The notes below the pieces were generated by a model. That model did not search any database. It saw nothing but the letters and a program-made list of their open reading frames with translations, and was not told the DNA's origin. Both the position numbers and the translations under genes were made by a program. A stretch of DNA of 64,000 nucleotides. Origin: Sinotaia quadrata. Its lineage: Eukaryota; Mollusca; Gastropoda; Architaenioglossa; Viviparidae. The stretch lies in NCBI GenBank assembly GCA_028829895.1, contig CM054179.1, positions 98,947,375 to 99,011,374 of the forward strand, written 5' to 3'. Shown here piece by piece: positions 1 to 34,920 of this stretch (positions are counted from its first letter, which is position 1; every line of letters starts with the position of its first letter).

Positions 1-1232
1 GCACATGCACATGTCATATGCATAAATTAAAACATTTTACAGACATCTTTCTACAAAAGTGAATTAAATGCAAAATGATGTACATTTTTAGAGGCAGGAA
101 TTGAATCCCTAAATGCCCTTTAAATTATAAATATAACCAAAATAAACAATGTTTATGTACTTTCTAGTAGTAGTGTATACAGTTGCTACATCAAGAACAG
201 TCAAGAACCTTTACAGATGAGACAATTCGTACATCAAGAACAGTCAAAAATCTTTACAGGTGATAGAACTGGGTACATAGAGAACAGTCAAGAACCTTTA
301 CAGATGACAGACATGGTACATGAAGAGCAGTGAAGAACCTTTACAAATGACTGAAATGATCATGAAGAACAGTCAAGAATCTTTACAGATGATAGTATTG
401 GTTCATCAAAAACAAGAATCTTTAAAGAAGACAGAACTGACATATCAAAAGCAGTCAAGAACCTTTATAGATGACAGAAATGGTACATCAAGAACAGTAA
501 ATTATTTGCTCTGGAAATGAATCACTTGAAATACACGAAATGCTTTTATTGACAAATGAATATAAATAGTTTTGATACATGCACAAATTAAAAAGTTACG
601 TAGACTTCTACAGATGATTATTCTGTGTACTAAAAAAAAAAAAAAAAAAAAACCCCCAATAAAAATGTTCACTGCCATTTCTACTTGTCCCCAATATCAC
701 TGCATCCATAAACCACATCAGTTTGTTATGGAGGCTTGGCAGCCTCAATAAATTTTTTAAACTGTTCAATTAAAATCAACAATACATATTAATTTAGAAA
801 ATTAACACTAAGAAACAATAGAAGAAAATTTGAGGTAGATTTCATATAAAAGGTGTGCAAGTCTAGCCATTTATGAAGTTAACCCCTTCAGGACCAAACA
901 TAATATTGTATTTCTTTATTAAGAAGCCATTTATCTTGCAGACTAGAAACAGATCCAGTAAGATGCACTGCAAACCACACAAGCATCAAATATTAAGAAC
1001 TTTCACTAGTGTAGAAATACTGACATACCTGAAAGTGAGAAGGTTAAAAGCAAATGTTGATGCAAGTGGGGTGCAATAGTAGTAACTTATTCACAGAAAA
1101 GTTTATTAATTTGGAGTAAGATTTATGTACAAAATTCAATGGATATATTCATATCTGAAGTTGCTTTATAAAAAAAGAAATACATGCACTTAAATACAAT
1201 TGTCTTCACCATTAAAGTATAACAATACGCAC
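1..1232. other. R3HDM intron, left edge of window
   Basis: This stretch lies downstream of the last coding exon seen for the minus-strand R3HDM gene, so it should be intron. Apart from the 43-bp tandem repeat entered separately and a poly-A/poly-C run near 632-657, I see no coding signal on either strand. The next R3HDM exon, expected to continue towards a SUZ-like region, was not found here and probably lies beyond the window. Confidence 0.5.
188..500. repeat. 43-bp tandem repeat, about 7 copies
   Basis: The motif ACATCAAGAACAGTCAAGAA recurs at about 188, 231, 274, 317, 360, 402, 442 and 485, followed each time by CTTTACAGATGA-like sequence. Copies are diverged, and two are shortened or altered. 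Short open frames here come from the repeat and are not taken as genes. Confidence 0.85.
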
Positions 1233-23198
<21,966 letters not shown>

Positions 23199-23209
23199 CT
23201 TCTGCTTGT

Positions 23210-26200
23210 CTATAAATTTAAGAATGCACAATTGCAACTATCAAAACAGAACTGAAAAATTACCTTGTACTTTAGTATATAATCTCATTCAGAATCCATG
23301 GCAACCTGGATTTTTGAGATTGCACAGTCTAAATTTGCTTAACAAAATTAGTGAATGTATTATTCCAGTAACAAGGCTGCCTAATGTATTAATGTTTAAT
23401 GTTACTATCATCTAACTCTAAGCAAGATATTTATTTTCAGTTATCATTTAGATGTAATGATAATCAATTTTGTGGGATTTGTTGTTACCATTGTTGTCTG
23501 TTAGTGTTATAGTCACACATCACTGATGATTTCACTGCATAGAAATTTTCTACTGAAAAATTTCTATTTCTAACAAATTTTCTTAAAAGCAAGCTTCTAC
23601 TTTATTTATTCAGCTTCTACTTCTCCACGTAATCTTAGACACATTACAATAAACAATCATGAAAACTGATTTTAATACTGTACCATATATGTATTGGGTT
23701 ACCAAATATATATATATCAGATGTACTGCAACTAGTACTACTGCAATACTAATAATAGTACTAAAATGAAAATATTAACAATTCTACTAGCATTATTCTA
23801 TTACTGTATTATCTATTATTGTCTTAAGTATTTACATTAGTATTATTAATGCTACTAGAATAACTCCTTATTACTACTATTTAGTACTAACCCACAAGTA
23901 ATAGTATCACATTTATAGTAATATTAGTACCACTCTCAATACTATTAATTATTTTTAGTTAGTAATTTACTGTGGTTTGGCATCTTACGTGGAGATTTGG
24001 TTGACATCAATGCATAAAGCAAAAATCACATAGTCAAAATTATGATTACCACTGCTACCCCTGACAATAATATTGAGATATCATAAGGGAGAAGATTTGT
24101 ATAATGGAGAGCAAGTTGTACAAAGTGGATGACTCTGTTTTGAGCTCAAGAAGACAATTGATTAGGCCCATCTGCTGCTGCTTATTTTTCTTGAAACACA
24201 AGGTGACTAAGTGATCTGCAGCTGTTGCTGATCTTCTGACATTTCTTGGTATGGTCTCAAATTCTTCTTAATAATAATATGTTGTGATTTTGAGGCTTTG
24301 TTCCATAGGGGTATCATATAGAAGTTATGTTATTCAAGTGTTTTTGGTATAAGGACTGAACAAATACACATAGCTGGCTTGCTTAATGAGGCCATATTGT
24401 TTGAAAAGCAAGTATGACTATGAAACTTGAAATATAATGTACAAGATGCTGAACTATGAGAGACAGGTAGAAATAAAGATTGATCAAGGGAATAGCAGAT
24501 TCATTTCTTTTCTTTTTTTTATCTCTTTTCTTTAGGCTGAATGCAAATAGCTAAATTTGCATAAGTTAAATGCATATTAGATGTGACACCAGTCTCTTCT
24601 TTAGCAAATTGCCTTTTACTGCTGAAACACCTCCCTCAGTAAGACAAGTACTTACTTCCCTACAGTAGCGAAGGTCTGAAATACCCCAGTAATATCCTAT
24701 AGTACTTTAGAAGTACGAGCCAGCAATACCTAATACCCTAAAGTGGTACAGGTCTGAAATACCCCAGTAATATCCTACAAAAGTACAGGTCTACGAAATG
24801 TGAAATTTAAAAAAAAATAAAGCAGATAGCTATTATCCCTCAATAATATATAATGCGAATAAGCAATAATAAAACTAAAAGCATGATAGTTATTTTAACT
24901 TATTATCATTCAGTAATATTTACTGTCAATAATAAATATATAATGTAAGCAAGCAAGAACAAACATAAAAAGACACACCCATAACCCAATATTTAGAGAC
25001 CACTTATGTTTAAAGGAAATGAATAGATCGTGAAGAAAGCCTTGTACTGTCAACACTAACACTAGTGAATGAATCTCAATATTCCAACTCCCAACAGTTT
25101 CACTGTCAATATCCCTCTATTTATGCACCCCTGCTATTTATTATATCCCAAACACTATGTAGAATAAAAAGTTAAAGTGACACACCTATTTTCATTGATC
25201 TTCTGGTCAGCTCAAAAAACCTATATAGTTCCTACTCAAATGTTCAAGCATATTTTAACATATACATGTACAACTTTTTTCCAGTAAGAAAAGTTAAATA
25301 ATTGAAAATACATAATAAAATTGTAAAAATCCATAATCAACACTAACTACATATTTTTATTGAAACATTGGTGGCTAAATCCACCTGTATCAAAGATAGA
25401 AAAACTAGTCCAGCATAGTTGAAAAAAAACTTTACCATGCTAAAAACATGAGGTAACTAACATTGATGTAGCAAGGCAGAATAAACTTTGAATTACATGT
25501 ATATAATTTGCAAGCACAACTCAAAGATTGCTCAAGTCAATGTTTTTAAATAGAGAAGAAAAAACAACATTCATAATGAAAAACAAAGCAACACAAAAAT
25601 CAAACATAATAAATATAATAAAAACTTAACATTCCAAGGCCAAATATCAAATAGCAGTGAACTTTTTAAAAGGATAAGCAATATATTAATACTAATAGTC
25701 ATTAAAATACCATTAAAAATAAAATGTACCACAATAAAATGACAGGAAAATATATTTAAATAATAATACTTTTATTTTTAACAGAATATGCATCCATAAT
25801 ATTTGAGTTTGAAATACCGATGAGCTTATCAAATTTAAAACCTTTTAAAAAGTTCTTATCTTTAACTAAATAATTTTATTTTACTACATAATAATCTGTA
25901 ACTGTGCATAAACAGATGTAAATAGGGGTACAAATTTACTTAATTACACTCTACAGGAAAACAAAACTGTATCACTCCAACCTGAATTAGTGAATATATC
26001 TCTGACACTTAACAGTCTTTTGTTTAATTAGAAAAAGTGATAATGTATTTATATTATTATTAACCCAAACTAAGTCAAATTAAATCTTAAAATGTAAGAC
26101 AATTAACTAAAACTTGTATAAGATACTAAAGTAAAATCTAAATAATTTATTGTAACACTTTTTGCAATTCCACAATGGTAGTTGGCACTAGTTATATTAT

Positions 26201-28703
26201 TAAAATTACATATAAAAAAAGTAATAAACTTTAAATGTTCTTAGGTTTGACATGTAAACCAGCATAAATTAGTTATGATCAAGCAGTAAAGAGTTTCAAA
26301 TTACTAAAATACTTCTTAAAAAACAAGTTAAGTAAATAAGAATAATTTTTGAAGATCAAATCATTTTACTTGATAATTATGATGCAAAATGTAATTTTAA
26401 TATTTTCAAAGATAAATCATACAGTCACTATTCAGGATTGCTTGGGTTATTTCCCTTGAAATCCAATAAAAAGATACCTAAAAATTATGTTCCTGAGGGG
26501 TAAACTCCACTATGCTATATTCATCCAAAGGCCACTGTCAAAATGTGTATGCACATGAATTTATAACAATCTGATCCCTGGTGAATATAGTAAGCAGTTA
26601 TATTGGAATTACACAAAGAAAATAGTATTCTTATTAGTACTGGGATTAGTTTATTGTGTATATATGATCTAACAATCTGGTGGTACATTTATTAAAAAAA
26701 AAAACTTTTAAAAGGCTAGAATTATAGAGAAAAAAATCCCAGCTTTGATATCTTACTAATGGTGGTATAATCAGTGCAACAAAATTCTATAACTTTTCTA
26801 ATAGTAATATGCAGTATTATGAAATCATAAACTGTAAAGTAAAATATTTAATTATGAACAAGTTACAGCTATGGCAGATGCATAATAATAAATATCAACT
26901 GCCTTCTAACTGATTTACCAACTAAAATTAACAGCAGAAAATAAAGATCAGTTTTTATCCTGGCAGTGGCTAGAGTAATAAAATCAATTATCTATTCAAG
27001 AAAATTTGTAATATATGTTTATGTTATGAAAAGTTTTAAAAGTAATGCTACAGTATATAAAGTAAAATATTATGATGCAATCAGCACACAAGCAATTGTT
27101 GATGTAATAAAATGCATTCAATTCAGGGTTTGAACTTTAATGAATATATATTTAATAGATATGATTATGAAGCATCTTAGTGAGTTGATTTTTTAAATAT
27201 TAAATCAGATATTGCAAAGTAATTAAACAACATTCTATTTATATCATTACCAGATATTCATTGACAGTTGATTAATTGATGGTTAATTAATTATACTAAT
27301 AATCATTCTACCAATACATTTCAAGTTATAACTGCAAGAAGAGTTTGTTTTAATAATTCATTACAACTGGTTTTAGGCATTTATTAAGGTATAATTCAGC
27401 CTCCAAAAAGACTGTCTGGGGTGTTTTGCATTTCATAGTCTTCTTCATGGAAATGCCCACCTCACTCAACTGCTTTTGCTATCACTGATATCAGATGAAA
27501 GTTTTCTTTTCAGCTTTGTAATCCACTTTTTTCATAATTGTGAATTTTGGGAAATGTAAAAAATGAATATTTTTAGTTTGTCTGCTGTTTGTGCAGCCCT
27601 ATGCAGAGCAATAATTAATCATGTTTCAATTTTTCAAACCACGCGTTTAACACAAGATAATACTTCAGAAAAGAGGATTGTAGATCCCCATTCGTAACAA
27701 ACATTATGTTGCTAAGGTGAGAAGACAGTCTCAAAACTGAATGAAATATCTGATTTCTTTCAGAAATATTGACTTTCAATAAATGTATTTATACAAATCT
27801 CTGAAACTTGTGAAAGTTTAAATTTTGCAGTCTTGATTCTAAGAATGGAAACTACTCATTTCATACAGATTTATTGCTGACCTAGATTCCATTTCACTTG
27901 GTTTTTAATATGAAAATATAAAGAACAAAAGATATATTTTGAATTTAAGAGGTAATGAATTGTAAATGCAAATTGTAGACATCAATTGGGAGGTTTTATA
28001 TATATATATATATACTGCTGAATAAAATGAAACTATTGCCTGAATTTTTAGTTGTATAATGCTACTGGTTAGCAATTTATTATATTTTGACAATAAGTGA
28101 TATTATGAATTAAATAACACATTTCAATCTATTTGCCAATTTCATTTTTTTTAAACTATAACAGTATAAGTCTATTAGTATTACTGATTTTTCTTTTATG
28201 TGTTCAGTAAAACTGTAAATAGTGTAATTCATATCTTAAAAGAAATATTGCCTAAGGTAATTGCTTTCAAGAGAAATATTCAAAATCATTCTCTTTCACT
28301 ATGAAAGTATTACTATTAACTTATAGTTATATAGTTATTGGTAAAACTTCACAAGTGCCCGAAACTGAAAAGGATGTGAAGTGTAACATTACAAACTTGA
28401 TAAAATAACAGAGATATGCAATATGAAATTGACTCATTCTATTAGAATTAATTTAGTAATAGATATGTTGGAACTTCAAATATGAACATTTTTAATTGAA
28501 TTGGAGATATAAAAAAGGAAGAGAAGTAAAATGACTGCTGAATACAAGAGTTGTTCACCTTAGGTCGCGGTGATCATCACATAGCGAACCCTATTCTATT
28601 GCTCATAATAATATTGCGAAACACGAATATAAATATCAACACTCTAATTCAATATCCATTAAAATCAATTAAACAAAAAGACACACAAATTTATTTTACT
28701 TAC
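23210..28703 (-). other. R3HDM 5' intron between non-coding exon and coding exon 1
   Basis: This is 5.5 kb of very AT-rich intron. At 23690-23950 there is degenerate ACT/AGT trinucleotide sequence. At 24660-24795 a local duplication of about 98 bp repeats CAGGTCTGAAATACCCCAGT-like sequence. There is a TA run at 27998-28013. No exon or coding element is seen. Confidence 0.55.
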
Positions 28704-29032
28704 CAGGTATATTGTGATGATGGACCTTTTATCCTTCTAGGTGAGGAAGCGAAACAAACTAGGTGATGCCCAAAATAGATACATCAGCCGAAAAGCTGGC
28801 TCTCCTGACAATGTTGAAATATTATGTGAGCTAGGGATAAATCAAAAACTTTTTACTATATAATCTACCTTATACTAGCCTAGGCACATCTATACATGCC
28901 TATAAACAAGTAAAAGTTGTTTCATGGCTGATTAATATCCAGAAACTGAGTCCGCGTGAAACACGCACAGAACGTGATAAAGTCCCTCCGCCTCGCTCAC
29001 TAGGTGCTTAGAAAATGGCAGACTACTACGAT
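28704..29032 (-). other. R3HDM: Probable R3HDM 5' non-coding exon
   Basis: On the minus strand ATATACCTG is followed by GTAAGTAAAA, a near-consensus donor with its GT at 28703. The sequence upstream of it (28.7-29.05 kb) is markedly richer in G+C and CpG than the AT-rich intron beside it and contains a CRE/ETS promoter-like site. The next coding exon (23209) begins with an acceptor, so a 5' exon must exist upstream, and this is the best candidate. The transcription start is not resolved; the upper boundary is a guess set just below the CRE. Confidence 0.5.
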
Positions 29033-29060
29033 ATGACGTCACAGGAAGTTGATTTTTCTC
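28960..29060 (-). promoter_or_regulatory. CpG-rich promoter with fused CRE and ETS sites
   Basis: The palindromic cAMP response element TGACGTCA lies at 29034-29041 and runs straight into CAGGAAGT (29041-29048), an ETS-family core. Such CRE-ETS composites mark TATA-less housekeeping promoters. CpG-rich sequence (GTCCGCGTG, CCTCCGCCTCGCTC) lies just downstream on the minus strand, between this and the donor at 28703. The CRE is symmetrical, so direction rests on the exon; a bidirectional promoter is possible. Confidence 0.55.
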
Positions 29061-30610
29061 GTGTGATATCATGAGTTTTCTGCTTTCACTAGCAGAAGCA
29101 TAAGACTGTGTTGCAGCAAGGATTTCATCGTCAAGCTAAAGATAATATTCATATAATAATATTTATAGATTTATGTATTAATCAAGATCACTGGACTAAG
29201 GATGTATCATGGCAAATAAAAATTATTCATAATCAAATCAATATAAAATTGTATTATTGTCTGAAGCACGACTCGAACATTTCTATCCCTAATGCAGAAC
29301 GCCTGGGTTTCGGTCCTGGTTCTTCGTTCAAGCATTCCGCTCTCTTCTCTCTTTTTAAAGCAAAAATTAAAACAGTTTGCAAATTAAAGCAGTATGCTGT
29401 AATTCTAGCAATTCAATCCCCAGATTCCTCTACGCTGAATGACATTAACGATGAAACTCTTTCTCGTCAGACAATCAGTCGAGAAGTTCGCGCACTGAGC
29501 AACATGCCAGTTGCGCACTGTACATTGAACGAAACACGAAACAACTATTAAGCAAAATTACATTCAAACAAGGTTATCGCTTACTAAGATTTCTACATGC
29601 AGCCGCTAAGACTAAGCAAACTATATTCAAACACGATGATCTGCAGTGGTACAGAATGGCGGGCGGTGACTTAAACTGAAACATATTTCTGTTTGTTTCA
29701 GATAGCAATTCAACTAGTAGTCATTCAACCTCACATAAACAACAAATGTTGGCTTATATAATTGAAAAGGAAGCCTAAAGCATAATTATAAATATCAATT
29801 TTCCAAAAAATTATTTGGAGATGTTTTGATTTTTTTTTTAAACACATCAATTATTTTTCGACATAATGAGCTGAACGATATATTTTAATTTTAAAGAAAA
29901 AAGCAGCGCATGATGGTAGAAAAGTATGAAAATAATTAAGTGGAACAGTTTTTACTTCATATACTTCTGCCTTAACTTTTCCAACAATGATGCTTACGAT
30001 CTAATGACGATAATTCTATCATTTGTTGTTTTGGGTTGGGTTCTTTTTTGTTGTTGTTGTTGTTGTTGTTGTTTGGGGTTGGGGTGCTGGATTAAATTCG
30101 TGTTAATTCGAACTGGGTTTCAATCTTGCTTCACAATTTCGCATATTTCGCAGAAGGGCTCAAGCACTATGGGACCGTTTTATGTTCTAGAAAGGAGATA
30201 CACGGTGCTCTGGACAGAGAGAGAGAACGGAAGATATCGTGAGAGTGTGATTGATTTTCTTGGTACAATTTTGTCTGAGTAATGGTCAACTGTATATTCT
30301 TTTCGAATTTTATCTGCGCGCACGATTTGAGGCACATCTTGATACCACTTTTATCATTCCATCCGACAAACTGAGCACTATGCCTACCGACAGTTAGAAA
30401 ACAGTTCAGATATCTTGGTTCAAATCATATTTGTTCAGGGATTCCTCACTGTTGAGAGGACACTAGAAAATACAACAATAAGCAACAATTCCTAGCTTTT
30501 ATAACTGAATCCAGCAAGATAAAATAGATTGCACAATTTTTATAAGGTTTTTCTATGGTACACTTTTTTCTTTATGCTATTCTTTAAAGTAATTTTCTTC
30601 TTTGTTTCAA
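29061..30610. other. Region beyond the R3HDM promoter, no gene recognised
   Basis: Moderately CpG-containing sequence. A 147-codon plus-strand open frame (29108-29551) begins 60 bases past the CRE but shows no recognisable domain, and its composition is not convincing. A TTG triplet run lies at 30046-30072 and GAATGGCGGGCGG, a YY1-like motif, at 29655. The stretch could hold the start of a non-coding or unrecognised plus-strand transcript. Confidence 0.35.
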
Positions 30611-30611
30611 G

Positions 30612-30893
30612 GGTCAAACTTTAAAATAAAAGTTGGTGGCTTGTTGAATCTAGGTAGGTCAAACTTGGAGTACACAATACAATTGGATAACTTGTTTAAT
30701 CTAGATTGGATCAAACTTGTACAAAATACATGTGGGTGGCTTGTTTAATCTAGATTGGATCAAACTTGAAGTACAAAATACATGTGGGTGGCTTGTTTAA
30801 TCTAGATTGGATCAAACTTGAAATACAAGTCGGTGGCTTGTTTAATCTAGATTGATCAAACTTGGAGAGCACAATACAAGTTGGTGGCTTTGT
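30612..30893. repeat. 51-bp tandem repeat, about 5 copies
   Basis: The unit contains GGTGGCTTGTTTAATCTAGA followed by TTGGATCAAACTTG and AGTACAAAATACATGT. Copies differ by small deletions. Confidence 0.85.
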
Positions 30894-31121
30894 TTCCTTG
30901 GATATCTCAATATTCTTCTTGCCAAAATTTCAGCTGTTTAGTTGTCAAAGAACTGGAGATCAAGTTATTTAAAGAATTCTGGATGAACTGGAAGATAAAA
31001 TGATCAGCATACCAAATAGACCACGTGAAACTAGAATTGTGTATCCAGGATGAACATGTTCTGTCAGTTTGACAGACATTTTATTCCGGTAAGGAACTCT
31101 CACTGTTTCATCAGCAGATCG

Positions 31122-31345
31122 TTTATTGTCTGTGCAATAAATGGCTTTCCAAATAAACGGAATGATTGTGTGACATATAAATAAAATGTAATTAGCTTAT
31201 ACAATAAATGACTTTCGAAATAAACTTAATAATTGTTTGACATATAAATAACGTGTAATCAGCAGAATGTTTATTGCTTTTGCAATAAATGGCTTTCAAA
31301 ATAAAGTGAATAATTGTTTGACATATCAATGAAGTACTTCTAATT
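31122..31345. repeat. About 70-bp tandem repeat, 3 copies
   Basis: Three copies of GCAATAAATGGCTTTC, then AAATAAA, then TGTTTGACATATAAAT, begin near 31133, 31200 and 31280. Confidence 0.75.
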
Positions 31346-31985
31346 TTATATTATAATTTTATATAATAAAATCTGAGCCACTCTCACTGTCATTTTGTAC
31401 ACCAAGTCTAACCCAGTCTAGATCAAACAAATAAAAATATTGTCTATTATTTTCAGTACAAAGTTAAATAAAAATATTTGCATTGACAAAAAAAATACTT
31501 TTTCTATTTTTTTTTTTACTTGCCAGCTTTGGTTATGGGACCGTAAATTGCATACAAAAATTCAGTTGTTTAGTTTTCATAAAACCAGAGATAAAGACAA
31601 ATCAAAGATTTCCCAATATATTTTAATGATGAATTACTGAAACGCCGACTGAATACTTATTAGTCTTCTTTTTTTTAAATTGTCAAAAGAGGTGAGTGGT
31701 ATCGTGTTCTTTGCGTGTGTTACATCAGAATACATTTTCTTTTCAGATGTGCATATATGATCACCACAGGCTGTCATTCACCGTCTATCACTTAAAGGGA
31801 GGTAAGTTTAAGAGATATAAGTAAGGCGGATACTCGAACTTTGTGCATGTATGCAAATATACAGGCTACCCTACTATAATGGAGTAATTTTTATTTTTTT
31901 TAAGTTTTTCAGTGCTTTGTAAAGAACACTAAATTTAAAAGTAGAAAATAATTTTTAACACTGCATTAGTAATTTCTACACTGCA
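31346..31985. other. AT-rich spacer, nothing recognised
   Basis: Sequence between two tandem arrays with poly-T runs. A 66-codon open frame at 31440-31640 has no recognisable similarity. Confidence 0.5.
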
Positions 31986-33228
31986 AGTAGGATTTTATAG
32001 CAATGTTTAATGAAATCACCACACTTTCTAATATAGTTTAATAATGATTATCTTAATAATGCTAACAAATGAAATCACTCCACTTTAAAATATAGTTTAA
32101 TAATGATTATCTCAATAATGCTAACAAATTAAATCACCACACTTTAAAATATAGTTTAATAATGATTATCTTAATGCTTACAAATGAAATCACTACACTT
32201 TAAACTATAGTTTAATAATGATTATCTTAATGCTAACAAATGAAATCACTACACTTTAAACTATAGTTTAATAATGATTATCTTCATGCTAACAAATGAA
32301 ATCACTACACTTTAAAATATAGTTTAATAATGATTATCTTAATGCTAACAAATGAAATCACTACACTTTAAAATATAGTTTAATAATGATTATCTTAATG
32401 CTAACAAATGAAATCACTACACTTTAAAATATAGTTTAATAATGATTATCTTAATGCTAACAAATGAAATCACTACACTTTAAAATATGTTTAATAATGA
32501 TTATCTTAATGCTAACAAATGAAATCACTACACTTTAAAATATAGTTAAATAATGATTATCTTAATGCTAACAAATAAAATCACTACACTTTAAAATATA
32601 CTTTAATAATGATTATAATATCTTAATTCTCTAACAAACTAAATCACCACACTTTAAAATATACTTTAATAATGATTATAATATCTTAATTCTCTAACAA
32701 ACTAAATCACCACACTTTAAAATATAGTTTAATAATGATTATAATATCCTAATGCTCTAACAAATGAAATCCCCACACTTTAAAAAGTAGTTTAATAATG
32801 ATTATCTTAATGCTCTAACAAATTAAATCCCACACTTTAAAATATAGTTTAATAATGATTATACTAATGCTCTAACAAATTAAATCCCCACACTTTATAA
32901 TATAGTTTAATAATGATTATCCTAATGCTCTAACAAATGAAATCCCCACACTTTAAAATATAGTTTAATAAAGATTATTCTAATGCTCTAACAAATTAAA
33001 TCCCCACACTTTATAATATAGTTTAATAATGATTATAATATCTTAATGCTCTAACAAATGAAATCCCCACACTTTAAATATAGTTTAATAATGATTATAA
33101 TATCTTAATGCTCTAACAAATGAAATCCCCACACTTTAAAATATAGTTTAATAATGATTATAATATCTTAATGCTCTAACAAATTAAATCCCCACACTTT
33201 AAAATATAGTTCAATAATAATTATCTTC
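31986..33228. repeat. 56-bp minisatellite, about 22 copies
   Basis: The unit runs CTAACAAATGAAATCACTAC, ACTTTAAAATATAGTTTAA and TAATGATTATCTTAATG. Copies at about 32160-32570 are nearly identical. From about 32580 a second subfamily inserts ATAATAT and CTCTAAC and has CCCCAC in place of ACTAC, which shows local spread of variants. There is no coding potential. Confidence 0.95.
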
Positions 33229-33545
33229 TTGTATCATCACTGTTTCCCATAGAATACGCACAGTGTGGGTGTTTAAAGTAATCCTGACTGGTCCCTTTGA
33301 ACCTGAAAAGGCCTCGTTCTGATGAAAAATGTCACATGTTTCAGAATAAAATGGGGCTAAGGGGCCATTATACCTGACAAAGAAAAAACATACACAAGGC
33401 ATTGCAATGACAGATGAATTCATTATGTGATAAATAAAATAACCCTGCGACTGCCGTGCTCAAGCGTGTGTGTGTGTTTGTGAGTGTATGAGCGTGTGTG
33501 TTATGTGTATATGTGTGTGTTTGTGTGTATGTATGTGAGCGTGTT

Positions 33546-33620
<75 letters not shown>

Positions 33621-34920
33621 CTATATATTTTAGTAATTTATTTATTTTTCCGAACATTATAGCAAAATCTATCCAACTAATAACTTTTATAAAAGCCTCT
33701 TTGGTGTTAAAAATTATCATAGATCCACCCTGTGCTGGACAACCAGGCTTTAACCTAACAGGTAAAAATTAGGTTGGACCTGAGAAGAATCTCCTCTCAT
33801 ATAAAATAAATGATTTCAGAAAACATCTACACGTGCCATGTATGTGTAGTAAAAGCAAAACATGCACACACATAAGCGCAAACACGAATATATTTCACAA
33901 AAGAATCACATTCAGTCTCCAAAAACCAACGCTCTCTGAACATTCACCACATTTAATTAATTCTACTCTTGTTCATTATCCAGACTTATCACTGCAATCA
34001 CACATTAATTTGTTTACTTAATAAAACAACAACCCAAATAGATACAACTACAAGCCCACACATATTAAATTGTTAACCCATTTCTTAAACTCCGGTTGGG
34101 TGAAAAATAAGCGCATTTTAATGAAGTATCAAAAAAAGAATATATAGTCTTTGTGTAATGAATTGATAATTTTGCTATGTATTATACACTTTAAAATAGG
34201 TAATTTGTGAAAAATTGCAATATTTAAGATATTTCAGTAAAATTTTTAAAAAAGGAACGTCTTGTTTCGTTTTCATTAAAAATTATTTACGTATATGCTC
34301 AAATGTGTCAAGTCACATATTGTGGGGAGCGAAAGTAACAGTAGCAAAATAAAAATAACAGACATTCAACGCTAGCCAAATATGTCAAAGACGCAAGTGT
34401 GAAACAAAGTAAGAAACGTACGCACATAACATACACACACATATACAATGACTACGGTGGCCAAGTTTGCCAATTCGCAAGAAATGAAGCTAAAATAAGA
34501 GTGGACAATTGTTAGTTTGAAATAAAACTGACAAATATGGGGGGGAAAATACCTCAAAAATGAAAAACTGAGCATTAGAAATGAAGAGCTGCTAGCAAAT
34601 ACATTCAAACATTTCCAATCGCTGATGAAACCTCATAAAAAAGAAGTTAAAATTACCTGACTTAACGACAGTAACACCTGGCGATATACGCAACAGTGTA
34701 AATATGTACATTCAACTTTTTTTTTAAAGAAAAAATTACTGGCACCGGCGACCAAACACTTTACGCAGAAACTCCAACAGAAGAAAACATAATGTAAAAA
34801 AAAAATCTTAATGAATTCCAAGTGCCAACTCTTCAAGAGTGCGGATGGCATGAAAGAAGGTTTCTTTGCTGCATTCCAGCCCCTGGCTGTAACAGAATAC
34901 ACTGCGAGGTATGCTTGCTA
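33229..34920. other. Spacer with TG microsatellite, no gene recognised
   Basis: A (TG)n run with interruptions occupies 33466-33617. Elsewhere there is AT-rich sequence with short open frames lacking recognisable domains (33211-33423 and 34633-34902 on the minus strand). Confidence 0.5.

Noticed and set aside
29255..29345. Minus-strand GTTCGAGTC resembling a tRNA B box
   Set aside because: No A box at proper distance and no pairing acceptor stem; not supported as a tRNA or SINE.
29108..29551. 147-codon plus-strand open frame beside the R3HDM promoter
   Set aside because: No recognisable domain, no convincing splice context and an AT-rich first half; most likely chance, though a lineage-specific or non-coding transcript cannot be ruled out.
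31986..33228. Regular repeats that might suggest a CRISPR array
   Set aside because: Repeats are head-to-tail with no unique spacers, in animal nuclear DNA with introns, and no cas genes are present.
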